The notes below the pieces were generated by a model. That model saw only the letters and a list, made by a program, of their open reading frames with translations. It ran no database searches and had not been told where the DNA came from. 26,660 bases of DNA, from contig DCVL01000006.1 in assembly GCA_002328035.1 (NCBI GenBank), positions 1 through 26,660 on the forward strand, given 5' to 3'. The stretch comes from Geobacter sp. UBA2189. Its GTDB lineage: Bacteria > Desulfobacterota > Desulfuromonadia > Geobacterales > Pseudopelobacteraceae. Below, in pieces: positions 14,740 to 22,673 of this stretch (positions are counted from its first letter, which is position 1; every line of letters begins with the position of its first letter). The position numbers and the translations under genes were made by a program.

Positions 14740-15678
14740 ATGTCTCCTTCAAACATAATGTGGATCATCTTTGGGCTGTTAATCAGCTTCATGCTTGTTG
14801 TTGACCTTGCCCTCAATCGTAAGGGTAAAACTATCAGCTTCAAAAAGGCCGCTACCTGGACTGCTGTCTGGATGACTCTTGCGTTGATCTTTGATCTCGG
14901 GATCTACCTCACAATGGGTTCTCAGAAGGCATTGGAGTTTCTTTCCGGATATCTGATTGAACAATCACTCTCTGTGGACAATCTATTTGTATTTATTATG
15001 ATATTCACAGTATTCGGAGTTCGTGGAGAGCTACAGGCGAAGGTGCTCAAATGGGGAATTATAGGTGCTATTATCTTGAGGCTTGCGTTCATATTTGTTG
15101 GCACAGCGCTGCTGAAAGAGTTTCAGTGGCTGTTCTACATATTTGGCCTTTTACTGATATATACATCATGGAACATGGCCTTTGGCGGTGATGATGAGAT
15201 TGAACCGGAAAAAAACCCGCTGGTCAGGTTTGCCAGAAAATTCCTTCCAATGACACGCAGGATAAGGGGTGACTGGTTTTTTACACAACGTTTGGGGATC
15301 TGGATTGCAAGTCCTCTTTTCATGGTACTTTTGGTAGTTGAGAGTAGCGATCTGGTTTTTGCCCTGGATTCCATTCCGGCTATCTTTGCCATCACCCTTG
15401 ATCCTTTCATCGTATTTACCTCAAACATCTTTGCCATAATGGGTCTAAGATCCCTCTTCTTTCTACTTGCCAACGTAATGGGGATGTTTGCCTATTTAAA
15501 ATTTGGCATCTCCTTTATACTCGCCTTTGTTGGAGCCAAGATGATTCTTATGATGTTGGGATTTCATATACCAATCACCTTGTCATTAGCTGTTATTGTA
15601 CTAACCCTGGCTGTTGCAATCGCCGTTTCCATCCTGCTTCGGAAACCGGAGCCTGATGAAGCGATGGAAACCGCCTGA
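14740..15678 (+). CDS. TerC family integral membrane protein (Alx-like)
   Basis: TerC/Alx proteins are multi-pass membrane proteins linked to Mn2+ export and to supplying Mn2+ to exported enzymes; older work linked them to tellurite resistance. The 312-residue protein has eight or nine hydrophobic segments. The conserved acidic motifs are present: SLSVDNLFVF (76-85, D80) and VVESSDLVFALDSIPA (199-214, E201, D204, D210). The loop at 148-180 is charged and cytoplasmic-like. The ATG follows CGAGGAA at good spacing, 12 bp after the GDT1-type gene. It is the second manganese-linked transporter family in this operon and the classic partner of the yybP-ykoY riboswitch. Confidence 0.93.
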   Translation: MSPSNIMWIIFGLLISFMLVVDLALNRKGKTISFKKAATWTAVWMTLALIFDLGIYLTMGSQKALEFLSGYLIEQSLSVDNLFVFIMIFTVFGVRGELQAKVLKWGIIGAIILRLAFIFVGTALLKEFQWLFYIFGLLLIYTSWNMAFGGDDEIEPEKNPLVRFARKFLPMTRRIRGDWFFTQRLGIWIASPLFMVLLVVESSDLVFALDSIPAIFAITLDPFIVFTSNIFAIMGLRSLFFLLANVMGMFAYLKFGISFILAFVGAKMILMMLGFHIPITLSLAVIVLTLAVAIAVSILLRKPEPDEAMETA

Positions 15679-15709
15679 CTCATTACCTAGATCACAAAGG
15701 AGATCAATG

Positions 15710-16081
15710 ATGAAACTGTCAGAACTATTTGTTCAACCCGGCCTTGGGGTCATCTCGACTGTTGCCTCTAACGGTACTGTCAATAGCGCCATATATGCCC
15801 GCCCACACCTTATTGATGAAAAAACAATGGTGTGGGGAATGACTGACAGGCGCACCTATAAAAACATCTCCGAGACCGGTCACGCAGCATTTCTTTTCAA
15901 GCTGGATGCACCAGGGTACAATGGGGTCAGACTTGCGCTGGAATTGATAAAGATAGAAAAAGATGGAGAGATGCTGGCAGAGATAAGAAAAAATGCCGAC
16001 AAGATTCTTGGTGAAGGTTCCGGAGAACATGTTATATATGCGGCATGGTTCAAGGTAACAGAGAGGAGGGAGCTGATTTAA
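15710..16081 (+). CDS. Pyridoxamine 5'-phosphate oxidase-like flavin-binding protein
   Basis: Small split-barrel protein of the PNPOx-like/FMN-binding superfamily, 123 residues. Recognisable pieces are the N-terminal helix, the strand LGVISTVASNGTVNSAIYARPHL (12-34), WGMTDRRTYKNI (42-53) and HAAFLFKLD (58-66), then a final strand YAAWFKVTERREL. This short form lacks the C-terminal part of true PdxH, so vitamin B6 synthesis is unlikely. A redox or flavin/heme-binding role is more usual for such proteins. Two adjacent ATGs (15707 and 15710) are possible. I choose 15710 because the AAGGAG at 15697-15702 is then 7 nt away, not 4. It lies 31 bp after terC on the same strand, possibly the end of that operon. 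Confidence 0.82.
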   Translation: MKLSELFVQPGLGVISTVASNGTVNSAIYARPHLIDEKTMVWGMTDRRTYKNISETGHAAFLFKLDAPGYNGVRLALELIKIEKDGEMLAEIRKNADKILGEGSGEHVIYAAWFKVTERRELI

Positions 16082-16173
16082 GGCCACCTAAATCCTGCAA
16101 ACAGTCACTTGATATACCAGTTAATTTCTTGCCAGCTCGGCACTTTTTCTTTGTGGCGGGCTGTCCGTTACCC
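16082..16173. other. Convergent gap between the PNPOx-like and amidotransferase genes
   Basis: 92 bp between two convergent stops. There is a GCC/GGC mini-hairpin followed by a T5 run (about 16132-16150), too weak to call a terminator. No other feature is seen. Confidence 0.4.
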
Positions 16174-16860
16174 TTAAGCTCTTGTCAGATAATCAAGCAG
16201 TTTAAACATCAGGGCATTTGCATCCTTGTAGAGATCAGCCTTTGCATTTTTCAACTCTGCCTTGCTCTGGATAAATTCACCATCAACCAGCTCATCAGAG
16301 CAATATTCAAGCATCTGCTCAGATGTCTCTTCTGTAGTTTCCAGATGGAACTGCAAAGCCACCAGATTCGAGCCGATCTGAAACGCCTGGTTTCTGCAAG
16401 CCTCACTGCTTGCCAGCAGTATTGCCCCATCAGGCAGTTTAAAGGTCTCTCCATGCCAGTGAAACACCTTTGAGAACGGAGGAAATCTGAAGACAGGCAG
16501 CTCATTTTGCTCTGCATAAACAGTGAACCAGCCTATCTCTTTCTGATTGTTGGCGTAAACCTCTGCCCCGAGGGCACTTGCTATAAGCTGGGCGCCAAGA
16601 CAGATTCCCAGTACGGCGATCCTCCTCCCAATCACAGCCCTTACAAACTGTTTTTCCTCCTTCAGCCATGGGTAGTCAGATTCATCATTAACACTCATCG
16701 GCCCACCCATTATAATCAGGAGATCAATACCGTCCGGTTCAGGAAAGAGAGGCGTCTCATATATCCTTGTATAGCTGATCAGAGCCTCTTTCTGTTTCAG
16801 CCAGCTGGCAATGCATCCTTCGTTTTCAAACGGTACATGTTGAACAATATGCGCATGCAT
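16174..16860 (-). CDS. Class I glutamine amidotransferase (GMP synthase-like domain)
   Basis: Stand-alone GATase1 protein of 228 residues, usually annotated as glutamine amidotransferase. The catalytic triad is present: C87 in GICLGAQ, H172 and E174 in ALQFHLE. The oxyanion motif MGGPMSVND is at 51-59. There is no synthetase domain, and no obvious partner gene is adjacent. Such proteins may act as amidotransferases or as gamma-glutamyl peptide hydrolases. The reading frame is open upstream to 16929. I choose ATG 16860-16858 because GGAGGG (16872-16867) precedes it by 6 nt and the extra residues would run through a terminator hairpin. It is separated from the rubrerythrin gene by that terminator. 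Confidence 0.85.
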   Translation of the reverse strand: MHAHIVQHVPFENEGCIASWLKQKEALISYTRIYETPLFPEPDGIDLLIIMGGPMSVNDESDYPWLKEEKQFVRAVIGRRIAVLGICLGAQLIASALGAEVYANNQKEIGWFTVYAEQNELPVFRFPPFSKVFHWHGETFKLPDGAILLASSEACRNQAFQIGSNLVALQFHLETTEETSEQMLEYCSDELVDGEFIQSKAELKNAKADLYKDANALMFKLLDYLTRA

Positions 16861-16895
16861 ATGGCACCCTCCAATCGGAAATCGACGGATAAAAC

Positions 16896-16923
16896 AAAAA
16901 AAGGGGCTAAAGCCCCTTTTAAA
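16896..16923 (-). terminator. Intrinsic terminator after the rubrerythrin gene
   Basis: On the minus strand AAAAGGGGCT / AGCCCCTTTT form a 10-bp stem with a 2-nt gap, and the T tract runs to seven T. It follows the 16947 stop by about 24 nt and lies only about 36 nt before the amidotransferase start. That gene must therefore be read by leak-through or by a promoter overlapping the hairpin. Confidence 0.9.
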
Positions 16924-16946
16924 TCGCACGTCAGGATAAAATCCGG

Positions 16947-17399
16947 CTAGCCCTCGGTCAGCACTTTGTCTTCGTAAAGTGCTTCAATCTTACGACGATG
17001 CCCAAGCTCGACTTCGGCAAAGGTAAGGAGGGTCTTCTGAAGCTTGGGATCCTCTGTCGAACCGGCTGCAGCCTTGTACAGCTGGTAGGCATTCTCCTCC
17101 GCCTTCAGAGCATATGTGAGGATCTCCTGATATGACATGTCAGGGCGGAAAGGCACTTCCTTGAGGTACTTGCCAATGGTGGCCTCAGGGATCTTGCAAA
17201 TGTTGACCTCTTCTATCTTGTCAGGATCAACCATGGCAAATACATGTTTGTGGGTGGCCTCCTCCTGGGCAAGATCCTCAAACATCTTGCGGGCGGCCGG
17301 GCTTTCAGTCAGTTCAGCAGCCCTCTTGTAACGTTGATACGCATCCTCTTCCTGCTCAATAGCAAACTCCAGAACCTCTTTCAGGGAAATGAAACTCAT
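16947..17399 (-). CDS. Rubrerythrin-like / ferritin-like diiron protein
   Basis: Four-helix-bundle diiron protein likely involved in peroxide detoxification or iron handling; cytoplasmic. 150 residues from the chosen start. Both diiron half-sites are visible: a Glu in EQEEDAYQRY (16-25) with E47-x-x-H50 (EEATHKH), and E101/E102 in AEENAYQLY with E131-x-x-H134 (ELGHRRK). The C-terminal rubredoxin domain of classic rubrerythrin is absent, so electrons must come from a separate donor. The open frame begins at a GTG at 17417, but ATG 17399 has AGGAGGAAAG right before it and is preferred. It begins 10 bp after the peroxiredoxin stop, so the two genes form an operon. Confidence 0.9.
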   Translation of the reverse strand: MSFISLKEVLEFAIEQEEDAYQRYKRAAELTESPAARKMFEDLAQEEATHKHVFAMVDPDKIEEVNICKIPEATIGKYLKEVPFRPDMSYQEILTYALKAEENAYQLYKAAAGSTEDPKLQKTLLTFAEVELGHRRKIEALYEDKVLTEG

Positions 17400-17409
17400 T
17401 CTTTCCTCC

Positions 17410-17880
17410 TCAGTCACAGTGAAATGTCTTAAGATACTCTAACACCTCTGCTGGGTGATTTTCAGCCTTCGATATCTTTGTCCAGTGCTTTCTGACGATC
17501 CCGTGGCAGATCAGAACTGTTGAGCGAATTATGCCAGAAACCGTTTTGCCGTACATCATCTTCTCTCCAAATGCCTTATAGGTCTTTAAAACCTGTGCAT
17601 CAGGATCCGAGAGCAGCACCATATTGAGATCATGGTTATCAATAAAGCGGATATGAGCTGACATTGAATCACGGCTTATACCCAGGATTTCAAAGCCCAG
17701 CCTTTCAAATTCAGGCTTGAGATCCCTGAAAGCGGTAGCTTCTTTTGTGCATCCAGAACTATTGTCTCGTGGATAGAAAAAGAGCAGCAAGCGCTTATCG
17801 GCATAATCATCAAGCCGGTGCCTTTTGCCGTCGCTCCCCTCAAGATCAAAATGAGGCGCTTTGGTGTCAATCAGGGACAT
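17410..17880 (-). CDS. Peroxiredoxin, BCP/PrxQ type
   Basis: Thiol peroxidase of the AhpC/TSA fold that reduces hydrogen and organic peroxides; cytoplasmic. The 156-residue length is usual for Bcp. Peroxidatic Cys44 lies in FYPRDNSSGCTKEA; the family's Thr three residues before the Cys is replaced here by Ser41. The resolving Cys five residues later (C50 in E. coli Bcp) is absent, with Thr49 in its place. Other cysteines are C125 and C155. A conserved Arg (RST at 119-121) completes the site. ATG 17880 has AGGAGAG upstream. It forms a two-gene unit with the rubrerythrin-like protein, an oxidative-stress pairing common in anaerobes. Confidence 0.9.
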   Translation of the reverse strand: MSLIDTKAPHFDLEGSDGKRHRLDDYADKRLLLFFYPRDNSSGCTKEATAFRDLKPEFERLGFEILGISRDSMSAHIRFIDNHDLNMVLLSDPDAQVLKTYKAFGEKMMYGKTVSGIIRSTVLICHGIVRKHWTKISKAENHPAEVLEYLKTFHCD

Positions 17881-17913
17881 TCTCTCTCCTATATCAAGGT
17901 TTGCCAGTCTCTG

Positions 17914-17942
17914 AATCTATACACTGTATGAGAAAAAGTCAA
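17914..17942 (-). promoter_or_regulatory. Candidate promoter of the peroxiredoxin-rubrerythrin operon
   Basis: On the minus strand TTGACT (17942-17937, 5 of 6) is followed after 17 bp by TAGATT (17919-17914); an alternative -10 TATAGA is 15 bp away. An 11-bp palindrome ATACAGTGTAT (17929-17919) lies between the boxes, a possible repressor site. It is unlike the PerR or OxyR consensus I know. Confidence 0.5.
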
Positions 17943-17963
17943 CATTTGGCGATTTCCCGTTTA

Positions 17964-18755
17964 CTACTTAAGCTTATAGTCAGACAGCTTTACAAACTTG
18001 TACCCTCGTTTTCTCAATTCTGGAACAGCCAAAATAATCCCTGCTCCGGTGCCAGCCTCAGGATGATTTATATGGGCAATAATAATATCTCCAGGTTTTG
18101 AGGTTAAAAGAGCAGCCTCGACCTGAGAGGCGGTAAAGGTTGCCCCTGCATCCCCAAGCACTGAAAAACCGACAACCTCATGTCCAAGTCGTTCAGAAAC
18201 CTGTACAGCATACTCGTCATAGTAGGCTGTCCCTGAACGGTAATAACGGGTTCTCTTTCCGGTAATCTTCTCAATCTTTCTAGCATTCAGCTCAATCTCG
18301 TTTACCAGATCCTTCAGATCCCGCGTTCCATCTATTCCATATGCCGAGCGCCCGTTTATGGAGGCAGGTTTATGCAACATACCGTGATTTGCTATCTCAA
18401 ACAGAGGATTTACTGAAAGCCTCCTGAATAGCTCCGGATTGGCATCTATCCAGCGTGCATTTATGAAAAGCGTCACAGGGATCTTTTCCCTAACAAAAAA
18501 ATCAACCAGCTTCTGATCCATACCACTACCTTTTGGGGAGCCACAGGCGTCCATTGTCAGAGCCAGCACCTTTTCCGTAGTAGCAAGACGGGTTTTTACA
18601 CCTGTTACGTTCTCACCCCACTCTTTAGGAGTTTTGCCGGTAAATTCGACCGATATGCGGTCAGTCAACTGCTCCATATCTTCCAATGCCGAGGCATTGA
18701 GGCATGTAGCAGCAAAAAAAAGGGCAAAAATTATAAACATCAATATCCTGGTCAT
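17964..18755 (-). CDS. Secreted polysaccharide deacetylase (NodB fold, DACG subtype)
   Basis: 263-residue exported carbohydrate esterase-4-like protein that would remove acetyl groups from peptidoglycan or exopolysaccharide. A signal peptide is clear (TRILMFIIFALFFAATCLNASA, about 2-23). Motif 1 is TMDACG (67-72) where classical NodB has TFDDG, so only one of the two Asp is present. The metal histidines are in ANHGMLH (H124, H128). The motif 3 region is RYYRSGTAYYDEYA and motif 5 is IIAHINHPEAGTG. The open frame extends to 18809, but ATG 18755 begins the signal peptide and has AAGGAAC just upstream. It starts 11 bp after the slt stop, forming a cell-wall pair with the lytic transglycosylase. 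Confidence 0.87.
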   Translation of the reverse strand: MTRILMFIIFALFFAATCLNASALEDMEQLTDRISVEFTGKTPKEWGENVTGVKTRLATTEKVLALTMDACGSPKGSGMDQKLVDFFVREKIPVTLFINARWIDANPELFRRLSVNPLFEIANHGMLHKPASINGRSAYGIDGTRDLKDLVNEIELNARKIEKITGKRTRYYRSGTAYYDEYAVQVSERLGHEVVGFSVLGDAGATFTASQVEAALLTSKPGDIIIAHINHPEAGTGAGIILAVPELRKRGYKFVKLSDYKLK

Positions 18756-18765
18756 GTTCAGTTCC

Positions 18766-20862
18766 TTATTTAATCCTGTACAGAGCTCGATAGATTTCCA
18801 TGTAGGCAACTATCTTCTTAACGTAATCGCGGGTCTCCATATAAGGAATACTTTCGATAAATTCATCCTTCGGAAGCTCTCCAAACGATTTTCGCCATCG
18901 GTTTACAGCTCCAGCTCCGGCGTTGTAGGCAGCAAGTGTATAGACAGTATCCTGTTGGTACTGATTCAACAGATCCCGAAGATGCTTCGTTCCAAGCCTT
19001 ATGTTATATTCAGGAACAGTAAGCATCAGAGGATTAAAGTTTTTACCTTTTTCCTTATCTGTCATACGGGCTGTAGCTGGCATAAGCTGCATAAGTCCTA
19101 TTGCCCCTGCGTGAGATTTTACCTCTGGCCTGAAACTGCTTTCAGCCTTTGCAAGCGACAGCACAAAAGATTCAGGCAGGCCGTTACTAATGCAGTACCG
19201 GCTGAACAGCTCCTGGTAGGGACGTGGAAAGCCTATAGCCCAGAATGGCAGATTTGAATTATCAATGGTTGCCGGACGGTTCTGGTGAAAGGTAACCAGA
19301 GAGCCATGGAGGTCGCCGGCAATGCTCTGAATTCTGGCAAACCCTGGAGCCATATTCTTATCCGTATTATTTGACCTAAGCTCCGAGAGCTCGGCACGAG
19401 CCTCTTCCATCAGACCAAGAGAGGCCAAAGCCTGTATCCTCTGACTGTCTTTAGGCAATGGAGGCTCTGCATAATTGGTTGAGAGATGAGGCCAGCCTGC
19501 TGGAATACCGGTTATTGTTCGATGCCATGCAGCGTAAAAACCAAATGGAAACTCCGCCAGCAGTTGCTTGTAACCGGCTTCTGCATCGGTTAATCTATTT
19601 TGCCGCTCTTTTGAACGGGTATACCAGTACAATGCGCGTTCACGATAAGTTACTGATTTAAAGAGCTTCTGCATGCTTTCTTCTGCGGCTGGCATATTTC
19701 CGGCACGGTACTGCCCCCAGGCCAGCTCCCATCCTGCCCTGGAAACAATCTCTGATTCAGGGAACTCCCTAATAATTCTCTTCAAAATCTGCTCCGATTC
19801 CGAGAAATGCCCACTTTTCTTGTAAATCATCGCAATTTCAAGCAGAGCTTCGGGTGCAAGAGCCTTCCTTTCGGCAGCAAGAGAGAGCAGTCGCGCAAGA
19901 GCCTTATCTGAATCCCCTTGACGCTCTTCCAGACGGGCAAACATAAGGCGAGCCTCATCTCTCACGGTAGAATAAGGTGATGTCGCCGCACGTTTCAGGA
20001 ACGGCTCTGCAAGATTGTAGTGACGCTGTTTTATGGCAGCCTGCGCCGATTTAAGATCTATCCTTGAAAGCAGTTCATCCGAAAGGTTGTTTCTGGATAT
20101 GCCGGAAAATACGGCAAGCGCTGAGGCTGGCTGATTGTTTACCAGAAGCATCTGGCCTCTCTGAAACTGCTCCTGAGGAGTAAAAGAGAGAGCATCAGCA
20201 ACACCTTTTTTCTTCAGCTCACTAAGCCGCTCAAAAGCCTTTGAAGACTGGGCTGAAGCAGGATAGTTAAGGTAAACTTCACGGAAACCATTTGTCGCAC
20301 CCTTCAAGTCACCTGTATTTTCCTGGCAGACTGCAGTCTGATATAATGCGTCAATATGGTCTTTCCCAAGGCTGTATCTGGATATAAAACCACGATAAGC
20401 AATCATCGCAGCCTTCAGCTCCCCTGCCTGAAAGAGCCCGTCGGCCGCCAGCTTTGCCATCCTGCGTCTTAGAGCGGTTGAAGGAGATAGCTTTACCACT
20501 TTGTTTGCCGCTTCGACTGCCTCGCGGTACCCCCTATTTGCAAAAAAGGCATCTGCCTTGAGAGATGTTGCTACATCAGCAAGCTGAGGATAGTTGGCCT
20601 CGGCAACGCTCAGATAGCGTATGGCATCATCATAGCGCTTAAGTCGTAGGGCCGCCTTGCCTGCCAACAGATTCAGGGAAGGATCAGAAGGGGTGTTGCC
20701 AGCCAGCTGCAAAGCCTCCTTATAATCTCTAGCTTTAAGCAAAGATGCTGCCTTGCGAATCTCTTCAGTTGGCGAATTTGAGGCTCCGCTACAACTGACT
20801 GTCCAGCCTGCGAGAAAAACAGTTAAAAAAGCCGCCATCAGGCGGTTGAATGAATATTTCAT
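18766..20862 (-). CDS. slt: Soluble lytic murein transglycosylase (Slt-type) lipoprotein
   Basis: Periplasmic or envelope-anchored enzyme that cleaves peptidoglycan to anhydromuropeptides. The 698-residue protein has an N-terminal signal ending in a lipobox-like TVSC (C24). It continues through a long superhelical region of TPR-like repeats (about 30-540) as in Slt70, and ends with a C-terminal SLT domain. The catalytic Glu574 is in AKAESSFRPEV, followed by GAIGLMQLMPATARM and YTLAAYNAGAGAVNRW, all characteristic. The start ATG has no close ribosome site; AGAAGGG is about 14 nt upstream. It is followed by the polysaccharide deacetylase gene, which may modify the same substrate. Confidence 0.93.
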   Translation of the reverse strand: MKYSFNRLMAAFLTVFLAGWTVSCSGASNSPTEEIRKAASLLKARDYKEALQLAGNTPSDPSLNLLAGKAALRLKRYDDAIRYLSVAEANYPQLADVATSLKADAFFANRGYREAVEAANKVVKLSPSTALRRRMAKLAADGLFQAGELKAAMIAYRGFISRYSLGKDHIDALYQTAVCQENTGDLKGATNGFREVYLNYPASAQSSKAFERLSELKKKGVADALSFTPQEQFQRGQMLLVNNQPASALAVFSGISRNNLSDELLSRIDLKSAQAAIKQRHYNLAEPFLKRAATSPYSTVRDEARLMFARLEERQGDSDKALARLLSLAAERKALAPEALLEIAMIYKKSGHFSESEQILKRIIREFPESEIVSRAGWELAWGQYRAGNMPAAEESMQKLFKSVTYRERALYWYTRSKERQNRLTDAEAGYKQLLAEFPFGFYAAWHRTITGIPAGWPHLSTNYAEPPLPKDSQRIQALASLGLMEEARAELSELRSNNTDKNMAPGFARIQSIAGDLHGSLVTFHQNRPATIDNSNLPFWAIGFPRPYQELFSRYCISNGLPESFVLSLAKAESSFRPEVKSHAGAIGLMQLMPATARMTDKEKGKNFNPLMLTVPEYNIRLGTKHLRDLLNQYQQDTVYTLAAYNAGAGAVNRWRKSFGELPKDEFIESIPYMETRDYVKKIVAYMEIYRALYRIK

Positions 20863-21083
20863 ATAGTAGTTTAGACCCTTCTGAAAACAGAACCAGCTCT
20901 TGTAAAAGTATCTAAAATCATATCCAACAACCTAAACTTCCCAAAGTTTGAGGAGTATTTTGGGGGACTTTTACAATAAGGCAGGATGTAAAATTTTGCC
21001 ATACCACGACAACCTGAGTATTGTCATTATGAGTATTTGTATAAAGCAAAAATGGCAATAAAAAAAGCCATTAAAATCAAGGA
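20863..21083. other. Intergenic region upstream of slt, rich in inverted repeats
   Basis: Contains a perfect 10-bp inverted repeat TTGTAAAAGT / ACTTTTACAA at 20900-20909 and 20967-20976. Between them lies an AAACTT/AAGTTT pair (20934-20939, 20944-20949). A third stem AATGGC/GCCATT (21051-21056, 21067-21072) reads on the minus strand as a weak terminator with T5. No ORF is supported. slt's promoter should be here but no convincing box pair was found. Confidence 0.5.
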
Positions 21084-21098
21084 TGATGCCCTCGCAAA
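21084..21098 (+). repeat. Left terminal inverted repeat of the IS1182-type element
   Basis: Exact reverse complement of 22674-22688; 15 of 15 bases. Confidence 0.85.
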
Positions 21099-21214
21099 AA
21101 CAGCTGCCAGCTTAACTATTTGATATTATTTTAAATTATCTTATTTTTCTGTAGCCATTTATAGCTGTTTGTGGTATATTTTCTTGCAATATCAGGCTGT
21201 TGAAAGGAAATGAC

Positions 21215-22673
21215 GTGATCCACACCAAAGACCACAAACAGCTCGACATATTCAACCCGTTATGTAGCACCCCGCACCCTCTGGAACATACGGGACATTG
21301 TAGCCCGTCAAGGGGTACAGGATTCGCTCTTTAAGAACGTCACTGATGCACTGAAGAAGCTGTTTAGTCTTGATGCATCCAAACAGCGTCTGGATTCAGT
21401 ACATATTTTTTCCAACATGGCTCATCTTGGGCGGATTCGGCTGTTTGTCAGAACAATCCGTACTTTTATGGTCAATCTGAAACGGCATCTTCCCAGCCAG
21501 TATGAATCCCTTGGAACTCTGGTACTGCGGTATGACAAAAAGAGCGATGGTGCATTTGCTGTCAAGCCAACCGAATCAGCAAAGAAACTTGTAGAGCTTG
21601 GTGACTACAGCTTCTTGCTGTTAGAACGGTTTAAGGATGATGTGGCGGTAACCGGTATGGCCAGCTACAAGCATCTGGTTCGCCTTTTCAGTGAACAGTG
21701 CATTGTTGAAACAGATGACAACGGCGTCAAGGCAGTAATCAAAGCCAACAAAGATGTCTCTTCCAGTTCACTGCAAAACCCCTCAGACCCTGATGCCGGT
21801 TATTCTGGCCACAAGGGCAAGGGGTATCAGATGCAGGTAATGGAGACTTGGTCACGAGACAAGAGTCAGCCGAACCTGATTACCCATGTCAAGGTAGAGT
21901 CAGCAGATACCAGTGACACCCAGGCGGTACTCCCTGCTATTACCGATGCGGCAGAGCGGGGGCTTGCACCAGCAGAACTGCTGGCAGACTCCCTGTACGG
22001 CAGTGATGACAACATTGAACAGGCCAAAGAGCAGGGTGTAACAGTTATTTCTCCAGCCATGGGAACAGAGTCTGGCACCATCAGCCTTGCCGATTTTAGA
22101 TTTAGTGAGAGCGATGAACTGATTTCCTGCCCTGAAGGCAAGAATCCGATACGAATCAAGACCGGTAAGCAGGGTGGTAGAATTGTTCACTTTGACCGTG
22201 ATGTATGTGACCAGTGTCCACTAAAGTCTGAATGCCCAGTAAGGCGCGTCAAGCGCAGTGCAACCATTCGCTATGACGCCAAGGCTTTGCGTCTTGCCCG
22301 ACGTCGCAGGGCGGAGAAGACTGAAACGTTCAAGGATGCTTACCGTTTCCGTGCAGGTATTGAAGCAACCATGTCGGATCTTGACCGGATAACCGGATTA
22401 AAGAAGCTTCGAGTCCGAGGTATGCCGCAGGTACGGCTGGCAGCGACACTGAAGGCGGCTGGATTGAACATCCACAGGGCTACTGTGTTCAGAAAACGGT
22501 GCACCAAGCCGGAAAAGGGCAGAAAACATGCTGAAAACGACTCAGCTGGGCTTGTTGGAGCTGTCAAAGAACACTTTCTACTGCTGTCTGGTGAATTACG
22601 AACATTTCTGGAACAATTTTCACCTGATGGGAGCAGATTATGGCGAATGTACCATCAACAGCTCAATGCATAA
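21215..22673 (+). pseudogene. IS1182-family transposase with internal deletion and frame change
   Basis: DDE transposase of the IS1182 family. The authentic N-terminus (IHTKDHKQLDIFNP) begins at GTG 21215 after AAAGGAAA, but it is in a different frame from the rest. From about 21262 the other frame resumes with RYVAPRTLWNIRDI, then LDASKQRLDSVHIFSNMAHLGRI, and continues to the stop at 22673. In intact relatives about 100 residues lie between these two pieces, so this is a deletion plus frameshift with its junction near 21256-21262. The longest remaining ORF (ATG 21417) is 418 aa. It keeps ADSLYGSDDN, the Cys-rich CDQCPLKSECPVRR, and RFRAGIEATMSDLDRITGL, the conserved C-terminal region. The product is probably inactive. 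Confidence 0.88.

Noticed and set aside
15614..15706. Longer start for the PNPOx-like gene
   Set aside because: The extension overlaps the terC end in another frame, lacks a ribosome site, and has no family similarity; AAGGAG supports 15707/15710.
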